Assembly (NCBI RefSeq): GCF_013385425.1
Contig: NZ_JACAQA010000003.1
Location: forward strand, 1-64,000
DNA: 64,000 bases
Direction: 5' to 3'
DNA from: Pseudomonas gingeri
Lineage (GTDB): Bacteria; Pseudomonadota; Gammaproteobacteria; Pseudomonadales; Pseudomonadaceae
This document shows, one piece after another, positions 27,514-36,515 of this stretch. The translations under genes were made by a program, and so were the position numbers. The notes beneath the pieces were generated by a model that was not told the DNA's origin, ran no database searches, and saw only the letters and a program-made list of their open reading frames with translations. Numbering within the stretch: position 1 is the stretch's first letter; every line of letters begins with the position of its first letter.

Positions 27514-28928
27514 GTGCGCTGCCTTACGCCTGGGCCAAGGCGCAGCGGGTGTTGCTGCGCGACGGTGAGGATGGGGCGGTATTGACCGCCTGTCCCTCGA
27601 CCCCGGGCTGGGCCATCAGCGAAGTCCGCCGACAGTTCGGTCCGGCCCGCCTGGAACAGGTCCGCGACGAGGAACTGGACGGCCTGCTCGCCAGCGCCTA
27701 TGCCGACACCGGCAGTGCGGCGGCGGTGGTCGGTGCGGCGGAAAACGAGGTGGACCTCGACCGGCTGATGCAGGACATCCCGGAAATCACCGATCTGCTC
27801 GACACCCAGGACGGCGCCCCGGTGATCCGCATGATCAACGCCTTGCTGACCCAGGCCGCGCGGGACGAGGCCAGCGATATCCATATCGAACCCTTCGAGA
27901 CCCATTCGGTGGTGCGCTACCGGGTCGATGGCACCCTGCGCGACGTGGTCTCGCCGCGCAAGGCACTGCATGGCGCGCTGGTGTCGCGGATCAAGATCAT
28001 GGCGCAGCTGGATATCGCCGAGAAACGCCTGCCCCAGGACGGTCGCATCGCCCTGCGCGTGGCTGGTCGCCCTATCGATATCCGCGTTTCCACCGTGCCC
28101 ACCGGCCATGGCGAACGGGTGGTGATGCGCCTGCTGGACAAGCAGGCCGGGCGTCTGCAACTGGAAACCCTGGGCATGGACCCCGATGTGCTGTCCCGGC
28201 TCGACCATCTGATCCGTCAACCCCACGGCATCGTGCTGGTCACCGGGCCCACCGGCAGCGGCAAGACCACCAGCCTCTACGCCGCCCTGGCGCGGCTCGA
28301 CGCCAGTACCAGCAATATCCTCACCGTCGAGGACCCGGTGGAATACGACCTGCCGGGCATCAGCCAGATCCAGGTGAATGCCAAGATCGACATGACTTTC
28401 GCCCTGGCCTTGCGGGCGATCCTGCGCCAGGACCCGGACATCATCATGATCGGCGAGATCCGCGACCTGGAAACCGCGCAGATTGCCGTGCAGGCTTCGC
28501 TCACCGGGCACCTGGTGCTGGCGACCCTGCACACCAATGACGCGGTATCGGCGGTCAACCGCCTGATCGACATGGGCGTGGAACCGTTTCTACTGGCTTC
28601 GTCGATGCTCGGTGTGCTCGCCCAGCGTCTGGTCCGGCGCCTGTGCCAGCACTGTCGCCAGGAAGACCCGGCCGCGCCCGGCACCTGGCGTCCGTTGGGC
28701 TGCAGCGTGTGCAATCACACTGGCTATAGCGGCCGCACCGGTATCCACGAGCTGTTCTGCATTGACGACGATATCCGCAGCCTGATCCACCAGGGTGCCG
28801 GCGAGCAGGCCCTGCGCCTGGCCGCCCGTGCCGCCGGGATGTTGAGCATGCGCGAGGACGGCGAGCGCTGGGTACGCAGCGGCGCCACCGCGCCGGAAGA
28901 AATCCTTCGCGTGACACGGGACGCCTGA
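27510..28928 (+). CDS. hxcR: T2SS ATPase HxcR (GspE type)
   Basis: 472 residues. Walker A is VTGPTGSGKTTSLYAAL, the Asp box is LTVEDPVEYDLPGISQIQVN, Walker B is RQDPDIIMIGEIRDLETAQIA, and the His box is SLTGHLVLATLHTND. The C-terminal zinc site is present: CQHC and CSVC flanking a short insert. The N-terminal N1E domain is short compared with many GspE proteins. It powers pseudopilus assembly from the cytoplasm and contacts HxcY. Overlaps both neighbours by one to four bases. Confidence 0.92.
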   Translation: MSALPYAWAKAQRVLLRDGEDGAVLTACPSTPGWAISEVRRQFGPARLEQVRDEELDGLLASAYADTGSAAAVVGAAENEVDLDRLMQDIPEITDLLDTQDGAPVIRMINALLTQAARDEASDIHIEPFETHSVVRYRVDGTLRDVVSPRKALHGALVSRIKIMAQLDIAEKRLPQDGRIALRVAGRPIDIRVSTVPTGHGERVVMRLLDKQAGRLQLETLGMDPDVLSRLDHLIRQPHGIVLVTGPTGSGKTTSLYAALARLDASTSNILTVEDPVEYDLPGISQIQVNAKIDMTFALALRAILRQDPDIIMIGEIRDLETAQIAVQASLTGHLVLATLHTNDAVSAVNRLIDMGVEPFLLASSMLGVLAQRLVRRLCQHCRQEDPAAPGTWRPLGCSVCNHTGYSGRTGIHELFCIDDDIRSLIHQGAGEQALRLAARAAGMLSMREDGERWVRSGATAPEEILRVTRDA

Positions 28929-30139
28929 TGAATCGCTATCGCTTCGAAGCCGCCGACGCCCTGGGCAAGATCGAAACCGGCCATCTGGAAGCCGACAGCC
29001 AGGGCGCGGCCATGGGGCTGCTGCGCAGTCGCGGGTTGACCGCCTTGCTGGTCCAGGCCGACGGCGTCCAGGGCGGTGGCAGCGCCAGCGGGATGTTCAG
29101 CGCCAAACTGTCGGACAACGACCTGGCCTGGGCCACCCGGCAACTGGCGAGCCTGCTGGGCGCCAGCCTGCCGCTGGAAGCCGCGTTGAGCGCGACGGTG
29201 GAGCAGGCCGAGCGCAAGCACATTGCCCAGACCCTGAGCGCGGTGCGCGCCGATGTGCGCGGCGGCATGCGCCTGGCCGAAGCCCTGGCCAAGCGACCAC
29301 GGGACTTTCCCGATATCTACCGGGCGCTGATCGCGGCGGGCGAGGAGTCCGGCGACCTGGCCCAGGTAATGGAGCGGTTGGCGGATTACATCGAGGAACG
29401 CAACAACCTGCGGGGCAAGATTCTCACTGCGTTCATCTATCCGGGAGTGGTCGGACTGGTGTCGGTGGCCATTGTGATTTTCCTGCTCAGTTATGTGGTG
29501 CCCCAGGTGGTCAGCGCTTTTTCCCAGGCGCGCCAGGATCTGCCGGGGCTGACGGTGGCGATGCTCAATGCCAGTGACTTTATCCGCGCCTGGGGCTGGT
29601 TGTGTTTTGGTGTCCTGGTGGGCGGTTTGTGGGGCTGGCGCTTGTATTTGCGCAATCCGGCGGCGCGGCTGGGCTGGCACAGTCGGATCTTGCGTCTGCC
29701 GCTGATCGGCCGCTTTGTGCTGGGACTGAACACCGCGCGATTTGCCTCGACCCTGGCGATTCTCGGCGGTGCCGGGGTGCCGTTGTTGCGGGCCCTGGAG
29801 GCGGCGCGGCAGACGGTGTCCAATGATCGTTTGAGCCTGAGCGTGACCGAGGCCACGGCGCGGGTCCGTGAAGGGGTGAACCTGGCGGCGGCGTTGAAGG
29901 TGGAAAAGGTGTTTCCGCCGGTGCTGATCCATCTGATCGCCAGCGGGGAGAAGACCGGCTCGTTGCCGCCGATGCTGGAGCGGGCGGCGCAGACCCTGTC
30001 GCGGGATATCGAGCGGCGGGCCATGGGCATGACCGCGCTGCTCGAACCGCTGATGATCGTGGTGATGGGGGCGGTGGTGCTGCTGATCGTGATGGCGGTG
30101 TTGCTGCCGATCATCGAGATCAATCAGTTGGTGCAGTAA
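28928..30139 (+). CDS. hxcS: T2SS inner-membrane platform protein HxcS (GspF type)
   Basis: 403 residues, the standard GspF length, with two similar cytoplasmic domains and three membrane helices (FIYPGVVGLVSVAIVIFLLSYVVPQVV near 180, WLCFGVLVGGLWGWRLYL near 225, PLMIVVMGAVVLLIVMAVLLPI near the end). The paired motifs IAAGEESGDLAQVMERLADYIEER and IASGEKTGSLPPMLERAAQTLSRD confirm the family. It closes the hxcT-S operon; no phosphatase gene of the lapA type follows in this window. Confidence 0.91.
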   Translation: MNRYRFEAADALGKIETGHLEADSQGAAMGLLRSRGLTALLVQADGVQGGGSASGMFSAKLSDNDLAWATRQLASLLGASLPLEAALSATVEQAERKHIAQTLSAVRADVRGGMRLAEALAKRPRDFPDIYRALIAAGEESGDLAQVMERLADYIEERNNLRGKILTAFIYPGVVGLVSVAIVIFLLSYVVPQVVSAFSQARQDLPGLTVAMLNASDFIRAWGWLCFGVLVGGLWGWRLYLRNPAARLGWHSRILRLPLIGRFVLGLNTARFASTLAILGGAGVPLLRALEAARQTVSNDRLSLSVTEATARVREGVNLAAALKVEKVFPPVLIHLIASGEKTGSLPPMLERAAQTLSRDIERRAMGMTALLEPLMIVVMGAVVLLIVMAVLLPIIEINQLVQ

Positions 30140-30322
30140 CTGATGTCGTGACCCGCCACGGATCCACCTGGATAACGCACGCCTGAAAGCGATGGGCTTC
30201 GAAGGACTGCTGGCGGTATTCCCACGGATGGGTATTTTCCGAACCTGCTGGGGAACTCTGCAAAGGGATACTATCGAGCGGACCAGCAGCGTGAATTCCT
30301 TGGAAAATCCGGAGACTGTCAC

Positions 30323-30997
30323 ATGGATACGGATGAAAAACTGCGAGAGCAGGTACTTGACGAACTGAAATGGGATTTGGCATTGAAGGCCGAGCAAATC
30401 CTGGTGCAGGTGTCCGACGGGATCGTGACGATTTCCGGCCATGTCGCCAGCCACGCCGAAAGATGGCACGCCGAACAGGCTGTCACCCATGTTTCAGGGG
30501 TGGTGGATCTGATCAACAATATCGAGGTTGTTCTGCCGTCGCAGCATGTGCGTACGGACAGTGATCTCGTCGCGGCGGCGGTCTCGGCCTTGCAATGGAA
30601 CACGTCGCTGGCCGACCAGCAGGTCAAGGTCAGTGTGGCGGATGGCTGGCTGGTGCTTGGCGGCGAAGTGGATTCGGAGCATCAGCGCCAGACGGCAGGC
30701 TATGCGGTGCGCTATCTGCAGGGGATCAAGGGGATCAGCAACGATATAGTGGTCAAGCCGCATGCCTCTTCGGATACGATCAAGACCGATATTGAAGCCG
30801 CCTTCAGGCGCAAGGCAATTATCGATGCCCACGGGATCGAGGTCCGCGTGCAGGACGGCGCGGTCACGCTTTCCGGCGCCGTGGGATCGCTCCTCGAGCG
30901 CGACATGGCCCGCTCGACGGCGGCGGGTACTGCGGGAGTGCTGAAGGTTGTCGATAACCTGGTGGTCTCGGCGGCCAGCGAGAGTCCAGACATATAG
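30323..30997 (+). CDS. Three-BON-domain protein
   Basis: 224 residues without a signal peptide. Three BON domains can be read, each with the 'L..V..DG.VTLSG.V.S..ER..A...A....GV..V.N.I.V' pattern: residues about 5-70 (VQVSDGIVTISGHVASHAERWHAEQA), 78-145 (VKVSVADGWLVLGGEV) and 150-217 (VRVQDGAVTLSGAVGSLLERDMARSTA). BON domains bind membranes or ligands and are common in stress-response proteins; OsmY-like proteins are periplasmic, but this one seems cytoplasmic. It sits ahead of the redox cluster. Confidence 0.86.
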   Translation: MDTDEKLREQVLDELKWDLALKAEQILVQVSDGIVTISGHVASHAERWHAEQAVTHVSGVVDLINNIEVVLPSQHVRTDSDLVAAAVSALQWNTSLADQQVKVSVADGWLVLGGEVDSEHQRQTAGYAVRYLQGIKGISNDIVVKPHASSDTIKTDIEAAFRRKAIIDAHGIEVRVQDGAVTLSGAVGSLLERDMARSTAAGTAGVLKVVDNLVVSAASESPDI

Positions 30998-31071
30998 AAC
31001 GGCGGCAGGTGCCGGCATGCGCTGTTTTCACATGGGCGGCGGGCGCTTCATGCCCGCCTGGCCCGCGGCGG

Positions 31072-31752
31072 TCAAAGTATTGGCTCACCCGCTGCCAAGG
31101 CGATGCGGGCCAGCTCGGGAATGGATTTTGCCTCGGTCCTGTCCATGATCGAGGCCCTGTGCTTTTCAACGGTCCGTTGACTGATCCCCAGGTCGACAGC
31201 GATATTTTTGCTGGGCTGGCCGGCCAGTACCAGGGCCATGATCTGACGCTGGCGTGTCGTGAGGGTGGCAATATGTTCAAGGGCGGACTGGCGGCGGGCC
31301 TTGGCGCCGGCGGTTTTCCTGTGAATGACCAAAGCCGTGTTCAAGCTGGTCAGGATGTCCTGGTAACGAAACGGCTTTTCCAGAAAGTCGCAGACGCCAA
31401 TTTTCATGGCCTCGACGACCGTGGCAACACGGCTGTTGCTGCTGGTCATGATAATCGGTAGTTCGTCACCCTCGGCCCTGAGCCGGCTCAGCACCTCAAG
31501 TCCGCTTATTCCCGGCAGGTGTGTATCCACAATCAGGCAGGCCTCCTGCTCTCCGGCGTAACCCTCGAGAAACCTTTCGCAGTTGCAATAGTCCTGGACT
31601 GCATAGCCGTGGGCCTCCAGCTCCGCGCGCAAGCTGCGGCGCAAAACAAGGTCGGCGTCCACCAGGTACACGACTGGACGACAGCGCCAACGTACTGCGC
31701 TGGAAGGGTATGGGGGCAATGATTGTTCCTGGGTCGATCGGCTTACTCGCAT
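31072..31752 (-). CDS. LuxR/FixJ-type response regulator
   Basis: 226 residues from ATG 31752; ATG 31761 adds three residues. The receiver domain has VYLVDADLVLRRSL, the phospho-acceptor in CLIVDTHLPGISGLEVL, and the conserved Lys in DFLEKPFRYQDIL. A LuxR helix-turn-helix follows (LTTRQRQIMALVLAGQPSKNIAVDLGISQRTVEKHRASIM). FixJ-like length and order suggest a redox- or oxygen-linked control. No histidine kinase is next to it. It is transcribed away from the BON gene's downstream aldehyde dehydrogenase operon, which it may regulate from the shared upstream space. Confidence 0.85.
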   Translation of the reverse strand: MRVSRSTQEQSLPPYPSSAVRWRCRPVVYLVDADLVLRRSLRAELEAHGYAVQDYCNCERFLEGYAGEQEACLIVDTHLPGISGLEVLSRLRAEGDELPIIMTSSNSRVATVVEAMKIGVCDFLEKPFRYQDILTSLNTALVIHRKTAGAKARRQSALEHIATLTTRQRQIMALVLAGQPSKNIAVDLGISQRTVEKHRASIMDRTEAKSIPELARIALAAGEPIL

Positions 31753-31847
31753 GATTGACATTCCCGACAGGAGGTGTTTTTGAGGGACCGATTTCTCGAT
31801 GCTACGCCGCCCGGGATGGGATTTATTTGACCTATGTAAAGAACTAC

Positions 31848-31859
31848 CGATCTAGATCG
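31848..31859. promoter_or_regulatory. Palindrome in the regulator/aldehyde-dehydrogenase gap
   Basis: CGATCTAGATCG is a perfect 12-base palindrome between the divergent response regulator and the aldehyde dehydrogenase operon, a possible operator. No known family consensus is matched. Confidence 0.3.
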
Positions 31860-31911
31860 TCTTTAAGCACGCCCGGCGCCCTGCGGTTTTATTCCAGGAG
31901 ACACGCCGCTG

Positions 31912-32043
31912 ATGAGTGAATGGCATATGGGTAGATTCCGAGGCTGGTCAGCCACCGCCAAGACGGTACATCGTATCGGCGTGTTCGATCTGCGTGACAG
32001 ATGGTTCCGATCCGTTATGCGTTGGCTGACTCAACCTCATTGA
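31912..32043 (+). CDS. Candidate 43-residue small protein before the aldehyde dehydrogenase gene
   Basis: ATG 31912 to TGA 32041-32043 encodes 43 residues (starts MSEWHMGRFRGW, ends MRWLTQPH), basic and tryptophan-rich. AGGAG lies 11 bases upstream, a little far. The stop is 11 bases before the aldehyde dehydrogenase start, so it could be a leader or coupled small protein. No family recognised; it may be chance. Confidence 0.35.
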   Translation: MSEWHMGRFRGWSATAKTVHRIGVFDLRDRWFRSVMRWLTQPH

Positions 32044-32054
32044 AGGCAACCGCT

Positions 32055-33437
32055 ATGGCCTATACGACGATCAACCCTTACAACGGCAAGTTGCTCGCGC
32101 AATTCGAGACGCTTACCGATCAGCAACTGGAGCAAAAGCTGGCCACTGCGGCGCAGTGTTACCTGACCTGGAAAAACACCTCCTATGCCCAGCGCGCGGC
32201 GATCATTGCCAAGGCCGGCGAACTGATGCATGCGCGCTTCGACGAGTTGGCCCGCAAGGTCACCCTGGAGATGGGCAAACGCATCAATGAAGCCCGGGGC
32301 GAAGTGAAATTCAGCGCCGATATCCTGGCCTACTATGCGAAAAACGCCGAACGCTTCCTGGCCCCGGAAGCCCTTCACCCGGTCGAGGGGGAAGCGCATA
32401 TGGAGAGCAGTCCCATCGGTGTGGTTTTCGGCGTCGAACCGTGGAATTTTCCCTTCTATCAGCTGGCTCGCGTGGCCGGTCCGCATTTGATGGCGGGCAA
32501 TGTGCTGGTGATCAAGCATGCCGGTTGCGTGCCCCAATGCGCGATTGCCTTTGAGCAGCTTCTCCTCGATGCGGGAGCTCCCCCGGGGTTGTACACCAAC
32601 CTGCTGATCTCCCATGAGCAGTCCAGGCAGGTGGTCGACGACGAGCGTATCCGCGGTGTCGCCCTGACCGGCAGTGTCGCCGCCGGACGCAGCCTGGCGG
32701 CCTGGGCCGGACAGAACCTGAAGCCGTCGTCCATGGAGCTGGGTGGCAGCGACGCGTTTATTGTGCTCGAAGATGCCGATCTGGACCTGGCGATCAAATG
32801 GGCAATCTGGGGGCGGATGTATAACTGCGGGCAGACCTGTTGCGCGGCCAAACGCTTTATCGTCGTGGACAAACTGGCCGATGCGTTCCTCGAGGGATTC
32901 CAGGCGGTGCTCGCGGCGATGCTCCCCGGTGATCCGATGGATGAAAAGACCGCCCTGGGCCCGTTGTCCTCGGAAGCCGCGTTGTTGCAACTGCTTGAGC
33001 AAGTGCAGACGGCGATTGCCCACGGTGCCAAGGTTTTGCTCGGCGGCGGACGGATCGATCGGCCCGGCGCATTTATGGCGCCGACCATCCTCACTGATAT
33101 CGCACCCGACAACCCGGCGTTCCGCGACGAGTTCTTCGGCCCCGTGGCGCTATTTTTCCGGGTGCCTGACGAAGAGGCGGCCATTGCCCTGGCAAACGAC
33201 TCCGACTTCGGCCTGGGGGGCTCGGTGTTCACTCGTGACCTGGCCCGGGGGCAGCGTGTCGCCAGCCGCATCGAGACCGGCATGATGTTTATCAATAGCA
33301 TCAGCTGGAGCGATGCCGAACTGCCGTTTGGTGGCATCAAGAACTCAGGCTACGGCCGTGAGCTCGGCAATATGGGCATCCAGCAGTTCGTCAATAAAAA
33401 GCTCGTGCGCTACGTCTCGGCCCAGGCCCCCGTCTGA
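32055..33437 (+). CDS. NAD(P)-dependent aldehyde dehydrogenase (succinate-semialdehyde dehydrogenase type)
   Basis: 460 residues from ATG 32055. The cofactor and active-site segments are VEPWNFPFYQLARVAGPHLMAGNVLVIKHAG, MELGGSDAFIVLEDADLDLA with the general-base Glu, and NCGQTCCAAKRFIV with the catalytic Cys. LPFGGIKNSGYGRELG closes the protein. It resembles the Sad/GabD branch by the short length (about 460). It sits directly before the transhydrogenase genes, so it may supply or use NADPH there. Substrate cannot be told from sequence. Confidence 0.88.
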   Translation: MAYTTINPYNGKLLAQFETLTDQQLEQKLATAAQCYLTWKNTSYAQRAAIIAKAGELMHARFDELARKVTLEMGKRINEARGEVKFSADILAYYAKNAERFLAPEALHPVEGEAHMESSPIGVVFGVEPWNFPFYQLARVAGPHLMAGNVLVIKHAGCVPQCAIAFEQLLLDAGAPPGLYTNLLISHEQSRQVVDDERIRGVALTGSVAAGRSLAAWAGQNLKPSSMELGGSDAFIVLEDADLDLAIKWAIWGRMYNCGQTCCAAKRFIVVDKLADAFLEGFQAVLAAMLPGDPMDEKTALGPLSSEAALLQLLEQVQTAIAHGAKVLLGGGRIDRPGAFMAPTILTDIAPDNPAFRDEFFGPVALFFRVPDEEAAIALANDSDFGLGGSVFTRDLARGQRVASRIETGMMFINSISWSDAELPFGGIKNSGYGRELGNMGIQQFVNKKLVRYVSAQAPV

Positions 33438-33500
33438 AGTCCTGGCCCGGAGACATTACCGGCGCCCGGCACAGGTCGGGCGCCTTCAATGGAGCGCGTG

Positions 33501-34652
33501 ATGTACGTCAATCTGGCTGTGCTGAAAGAAACCCATCCGCACGAGCGACGTGTGGCTCTGGTGCCGGGCCTTTGTGCAAAATTGCGCGCACTCGGCGCCA
33601 GGCTGCATATGCAGGCTGGGGCCGGCGAGGCGAGTTTTCTCCCGGACTCGGCCTATCCGGACGTTGTGTTCCTGAGCAGCGCCGGGCAACTGGTACATGA
33701 GGCCGATGTGGTCCTGGCGGTGCAGGCACCTTCCCTGGAGCTTATCGGCAAGCTGAAACCCGGTGCGGTGCTCCTGTGTTTCATCTATGCACAAAAGAAT
33801 CCGGCCCTGGTGCAACGCTTGCTGGAGCGACAAATCACCTGCTTTGCCATGGAGCGCTTGCCGCGCATCACCCGGGCCCAGTCGATGGACGCGCTTTCAA
33901 GTCAGTCGGCGTTGTCCGGGTATTACGCGGTACAACTGGGCTCGGTGCACATGTCGCGGATACTGCCCAAGGTCACCACGGCGGCCGGCATCGTCGGGCC
34001 GGCACATGTGCTGGTCCTTGGCTTGGGCGTGGCGGGACTGGAGGCCATTGCTACCGCGCATCGGCTGGGCGCTGTGGTGGAAGGCTACGACGTCCGCCCG
34101 GAAACCGCGGAGCAGGCGCGATCCCTGGGGGCCGGTTTCGTCGATGTCGGCATCGATGCGCGCGGCAAGGGCGGGTATGCACGGGAGTTGAGTGAAGCGG
34201 AAAAAGCCCAGGTCGCGCAAGTCCTGACCGAACATATCCAGCAGGCCGACCTCGTCATTACCACGGCGGCGGTACCGGGACGACCCTCTCCACGCCTGGT
34301 CAGCGCCGCGCAACTGGCCGGGATGAAACCCGGGGCAGTGATTGTCGATCTTGGCGCCGAAGGGGGAGGCAATTGCGAAGGCTGCGTGCCCGGACAGACC
34401 GTCATGGTCGGTGGGGTGACCTTGATGGCGCCGCTCAATTTGCCCTCATCCTTGAGTCAGGACGCCAGCCAGCTGTACGCGAAAAATCAGTTCAACCTGC
34501 TGGCGCTGATGCTGAAGAACAATGTCATCAGCATCGACTGGGACGATGAGATCCTGGCGCAGACCGTGCTGACCCATGCCGGCCAGCTCATGGATCCAGC
34601 GAGCCACGCCGATGCCGAACCGGACCACGCCGCCAGGGAGACGCGCTCATGA
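33501..34652 (+). CDS. pntAA: NAD(P) transhydrogenase subunit alpha, part 1
   Basis: 383 residues from ATG 33501 (a start at 33489 would add four residues). ETHPHERRVALVPGLCAKL begins the NAD(H)-binding dI domain. RITRAQSMDALSSQSALSGY contains the loop that carries out hydride transfer, and GLGVAGLEAIATAHRLGAVVEGYDVRPE is the nucleotide-binding Rossmann stretch. Bacteria of this group split PntA into AA and AB. Proton-driven hydride transfer from NADH to NADP+ is the known role. Confidence 0.92.
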   Translation: MYVNLAVLKETHPHERRVALVPGLCAKLRALGARLHMQAGAGEASFLPDSAYPDVVFLSSAGQLVHEADVVLAVQAPSLELIGKLKPGAVLLCFIYAQKNPALVQRLLERQITCFAMERLPRITRAQSMDALSSQSALSGYYAVQLGSVHMSRILPKVTTAAGIVGPAHVLVLGLGVAGLEAIATAHRLGAVVEGYDVRPETAEQARSLGAGFVDVGIDARGKGGYARELSEAEKAQVAQVLTEHIQQADLVITTAAVPGRPSPRLVSAAQLAGMKPGAVIVDLGAEGGGNCEGCVPGQTVMVGGVTLMAPLNLPSSLSQDASQLYAKNQFNLLALMLKNNVISIDWDDEILAQTVLTHAGQLMDPASHADAEPDHAARETRS

Positions 34653-34990
34653 ACAGTGTTGGCTTCGTCGGTCTTTATATCTTCATGCTGGCCGCTTTCG
34701 CCGGCTGGGTCATTATCGGCCGGGTCCCGGCCATTTTGCATACCCCGTTGATGTCGGGCTCGAACTTTGTCCATGGCATCGTTGTGGTCGGTGGCCTGAT
34801 CGGATTACTCGATGCGGTGACGGTCGCCGAACAAGCGGCAGGCTTTGTCGCGGTCTTGCTGGGGGCGGGTAACGCGGCAGGCGGCTACGCCGTAACCGGC
34901 CGAATGCTCGCGATGTTCCAGACCAGCGCGCCTGAGCCCAAGCGGCGCAAGGCCCATCATTCCGCGACCAGAAAGCCTGAAAAGGCCTGA
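34649..34990 (+). CDS. pntAB: NAD(P) transhydrogenase subunit alpha, part 2
   Basis: 113 residues, the membrane half of the alpha subunit, with about three to four helices (YIFMLAAFAGWVIIGRVPAILHTPLMSGSNFVHGI, then VVGGLIGLLDAVT and FVAVLLGAGNAAGGYAVTGRML). The segment HTPLMSGSN is conserved in dII. A basic tail of about 25 residues ends it. It overlaps pntAA by four bases and is separated by nine bases from pntB. Confidence 0.9.
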   Translation: MNSVGFVGLYIFMLAAFAGWVIIGRVPAILHTPLMSGSNFVHGIVVVGGLIGLLDAVTVAEQAAGFVAVLLGAGNAAGGYAVTGRMLAMFQTSAPEPKRRKAHHSATRKPEKA

Positions 34991-34999
34991 GGCTTGAGC

Positions 35000-36436
35000 A
35001 TGCTGATTATGACTTCGCAATGGCTGATCGGGCTGGTGTATCTCGGCGCGGCCTTTTTATTGATCTTCGGGTTGTGGCGGATGTCCTCGCCGGTCACGGC
35101 AGCGGGCGGCATTCATGTGGCCGGCTGGGGCATGCTGGCCGCGGTGATAGTGAGTTTTCTCTACGTATTTTCCGTGAGTGAAGCGGCCAGGCCGCAACTG
35201 CCGGTCAACGTCTGCCTGGCGCTCCTTGCCCTGTTGCTGGGCGGCGGGGCGGCGTGGTGGAGTGGACGCAAGGCGGCCATGACCGCCATGCCGCAGATGG
35301 TGGCGATCTACAACGGCATGGGCGGCGGGGCGGCGGCGGCCATTGCCGCCATGGAGTTGTTCGGGCATCGGGTTTTCGATCTCTCGTCGTTGGCGGGCAC
35401 CTTGTTTGGCGCCCTGATCGGTGCGATCTCCTTGTCCGGCTCCCTGATCGCCTGGGCCAAGCTGGACGGTCGCCTGAACAAGCCATTACGCATGAAAGGG
35501 CTGCAACTGATCAACGCCCTGTTGATGCTGGTGACCCTGGGGGTGGGCGCCTGGTTGATGCTGCTCATGCAAGACGCAGGTGGTGCGCCGGGCAATGCCC
35601 TCTGGTTGATCGGCGTGTTCTTCGGCTGTGCCTTGCTGTTCGGCGTGTTGATGACACTGCCCATCGGCGGTGCCGATATGCCGGTGGTCATTTCCATCTA
35701 CAACGCCTTCACCGGCCTGGCGGTCGGCCTCGAGGGTTTCGTGTTGCAGGTCCCGGCGATGATGATCGCTGGCATGCTGGTCGGCGCCGCTGGCGTGCTG
35801 CTCACATTGCTGATGGCCAAAGCGATGAATCGCTCGGTCGCTCATGTGCTCTTTGCCCGTTTTGGCGACCAGCCCACTCGCAAGGGGACCGCCATCTCGG
35901 GCGAGCTCAAGCCGACGGCGGCAAGCGATGCAGGCGTGGCGATGCGTTACGCGAACAAGGTCATTATCGTTCCGGGCTATGGCCTGGCGGTCGCCCAGGG
36001 CCAACAAAAGCTCTATGAGTTCGTGAAATTGCTGCAGGCGCACGGGGTGCTGGTGAAGTTCGCCGTGCACCCGGTGGCGGGGCGCATGCCGGGACAAATG
36101 GACGTGTTACTGGCCGAGGCCGGGGTGCCCTACGATCTGATTTTCCAATTGGAAGATATCAATAGCGACTTTCCCGACACCGATATGGTGTTGGTGATCG
36201 GTGCCAACGATGTGGTCAACCCCGCCGCGCGCAGCGACAAGTCGTCGCCGATCTATGGCATGCCGATTCTCGATGTCGATAAGGCCCATCATGTCTACGT
36301 GGTCAAGCGCGGGGAGGGCAAGGGCTATGCCGGTATCCAGAATCAGCTGTTTTACGGAGAAAACTGCAACATGGTTTACGGCGATGCACAGGCCGTGCTG
36401 GTCAAGATGATCGAGGCGGTCAGGGGCTTGGCCTGA
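35000..36436 (+). CDS. pntB: NAD(P) transhydrogenase subunit beta
   Basis: 478 residues from ATG 35000, with about nine N-terminal helices (dII) and a C-terminal NADP(H)-binding domain (dIII) with VIIVPGYGLAVAQGQQKLYE, VKFAVHPVAGRMPGQMDVLLAEAGVPYD, and DTDMVLVIGANDVVNPAA. All are standard PntB motifs. GAGG precedes the ATG by about eight bases. Together with pntAA and pntAB it forms a complete proton-pumping transhydrogenase. Confidence 0.93.
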   Translation: MLIMTSQWLIGLVYLGAAFLLIFGLWRMSSPVTAAGGIHVAGWGMLAAVIVSFLYVFSVSEAARPQLPVNVCLALLALLLGGGAAWWSGRKAAMTAMPQMVAIYNGMGGGAAAAIAAMELFGHRVFDLSSLAGTLFGALIGAISLSGSLIAWAKLDGRLNKPLRMKGLQLINALLMLVTLGVGAWLMLLMQDAGGAPGNALWLIGVFFGCALLFGVLMTLPIGGADMPVVISIYNAFTGLAVGLEGFVLQVPAMMIAGMLVGAAGVLLTLLMAKAMNRSVAHVLFARFGDQPTRKGTAISGELKPTAASDAGVAMRYANKVIIVPGYGLAVAQGQQKLYEFVKLLQAHGVLVKFAVHPVAGRMPGQMDVLLAEAGVPYDLIFQLEDINSDFPDTDMVLVIGANDVVNPAARSDKSSPIYGMPILDVDKAHHVYVVKRGEGKGYAGIQNQLFYGENCNMVYGDAQAVLVKMIEAVRGLA

Positions 36437-36515
36437 GTGATCGGTCGATATTTGTTTTCGTGTTTGCCTGGCAGCGGCCAGACGAGCAACCACCACTCTG
36501 AAGAAGGGGCGTCCG

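Noticed and set aside
31035..31060. GC-rich hairpin GGCGGGC/GCCCGCC after the BON gene as a terminator
   Set aside because: No T-run follows on either strand, so only a weak structure can be claimed.
31827..31840. TTGACCTATGTAAA as an Anr/FNR box upstream of the redox cluster
   Set aside because: Only about seven of ten key bases match TTGAT-N4-ATCAA; the right half is poor.
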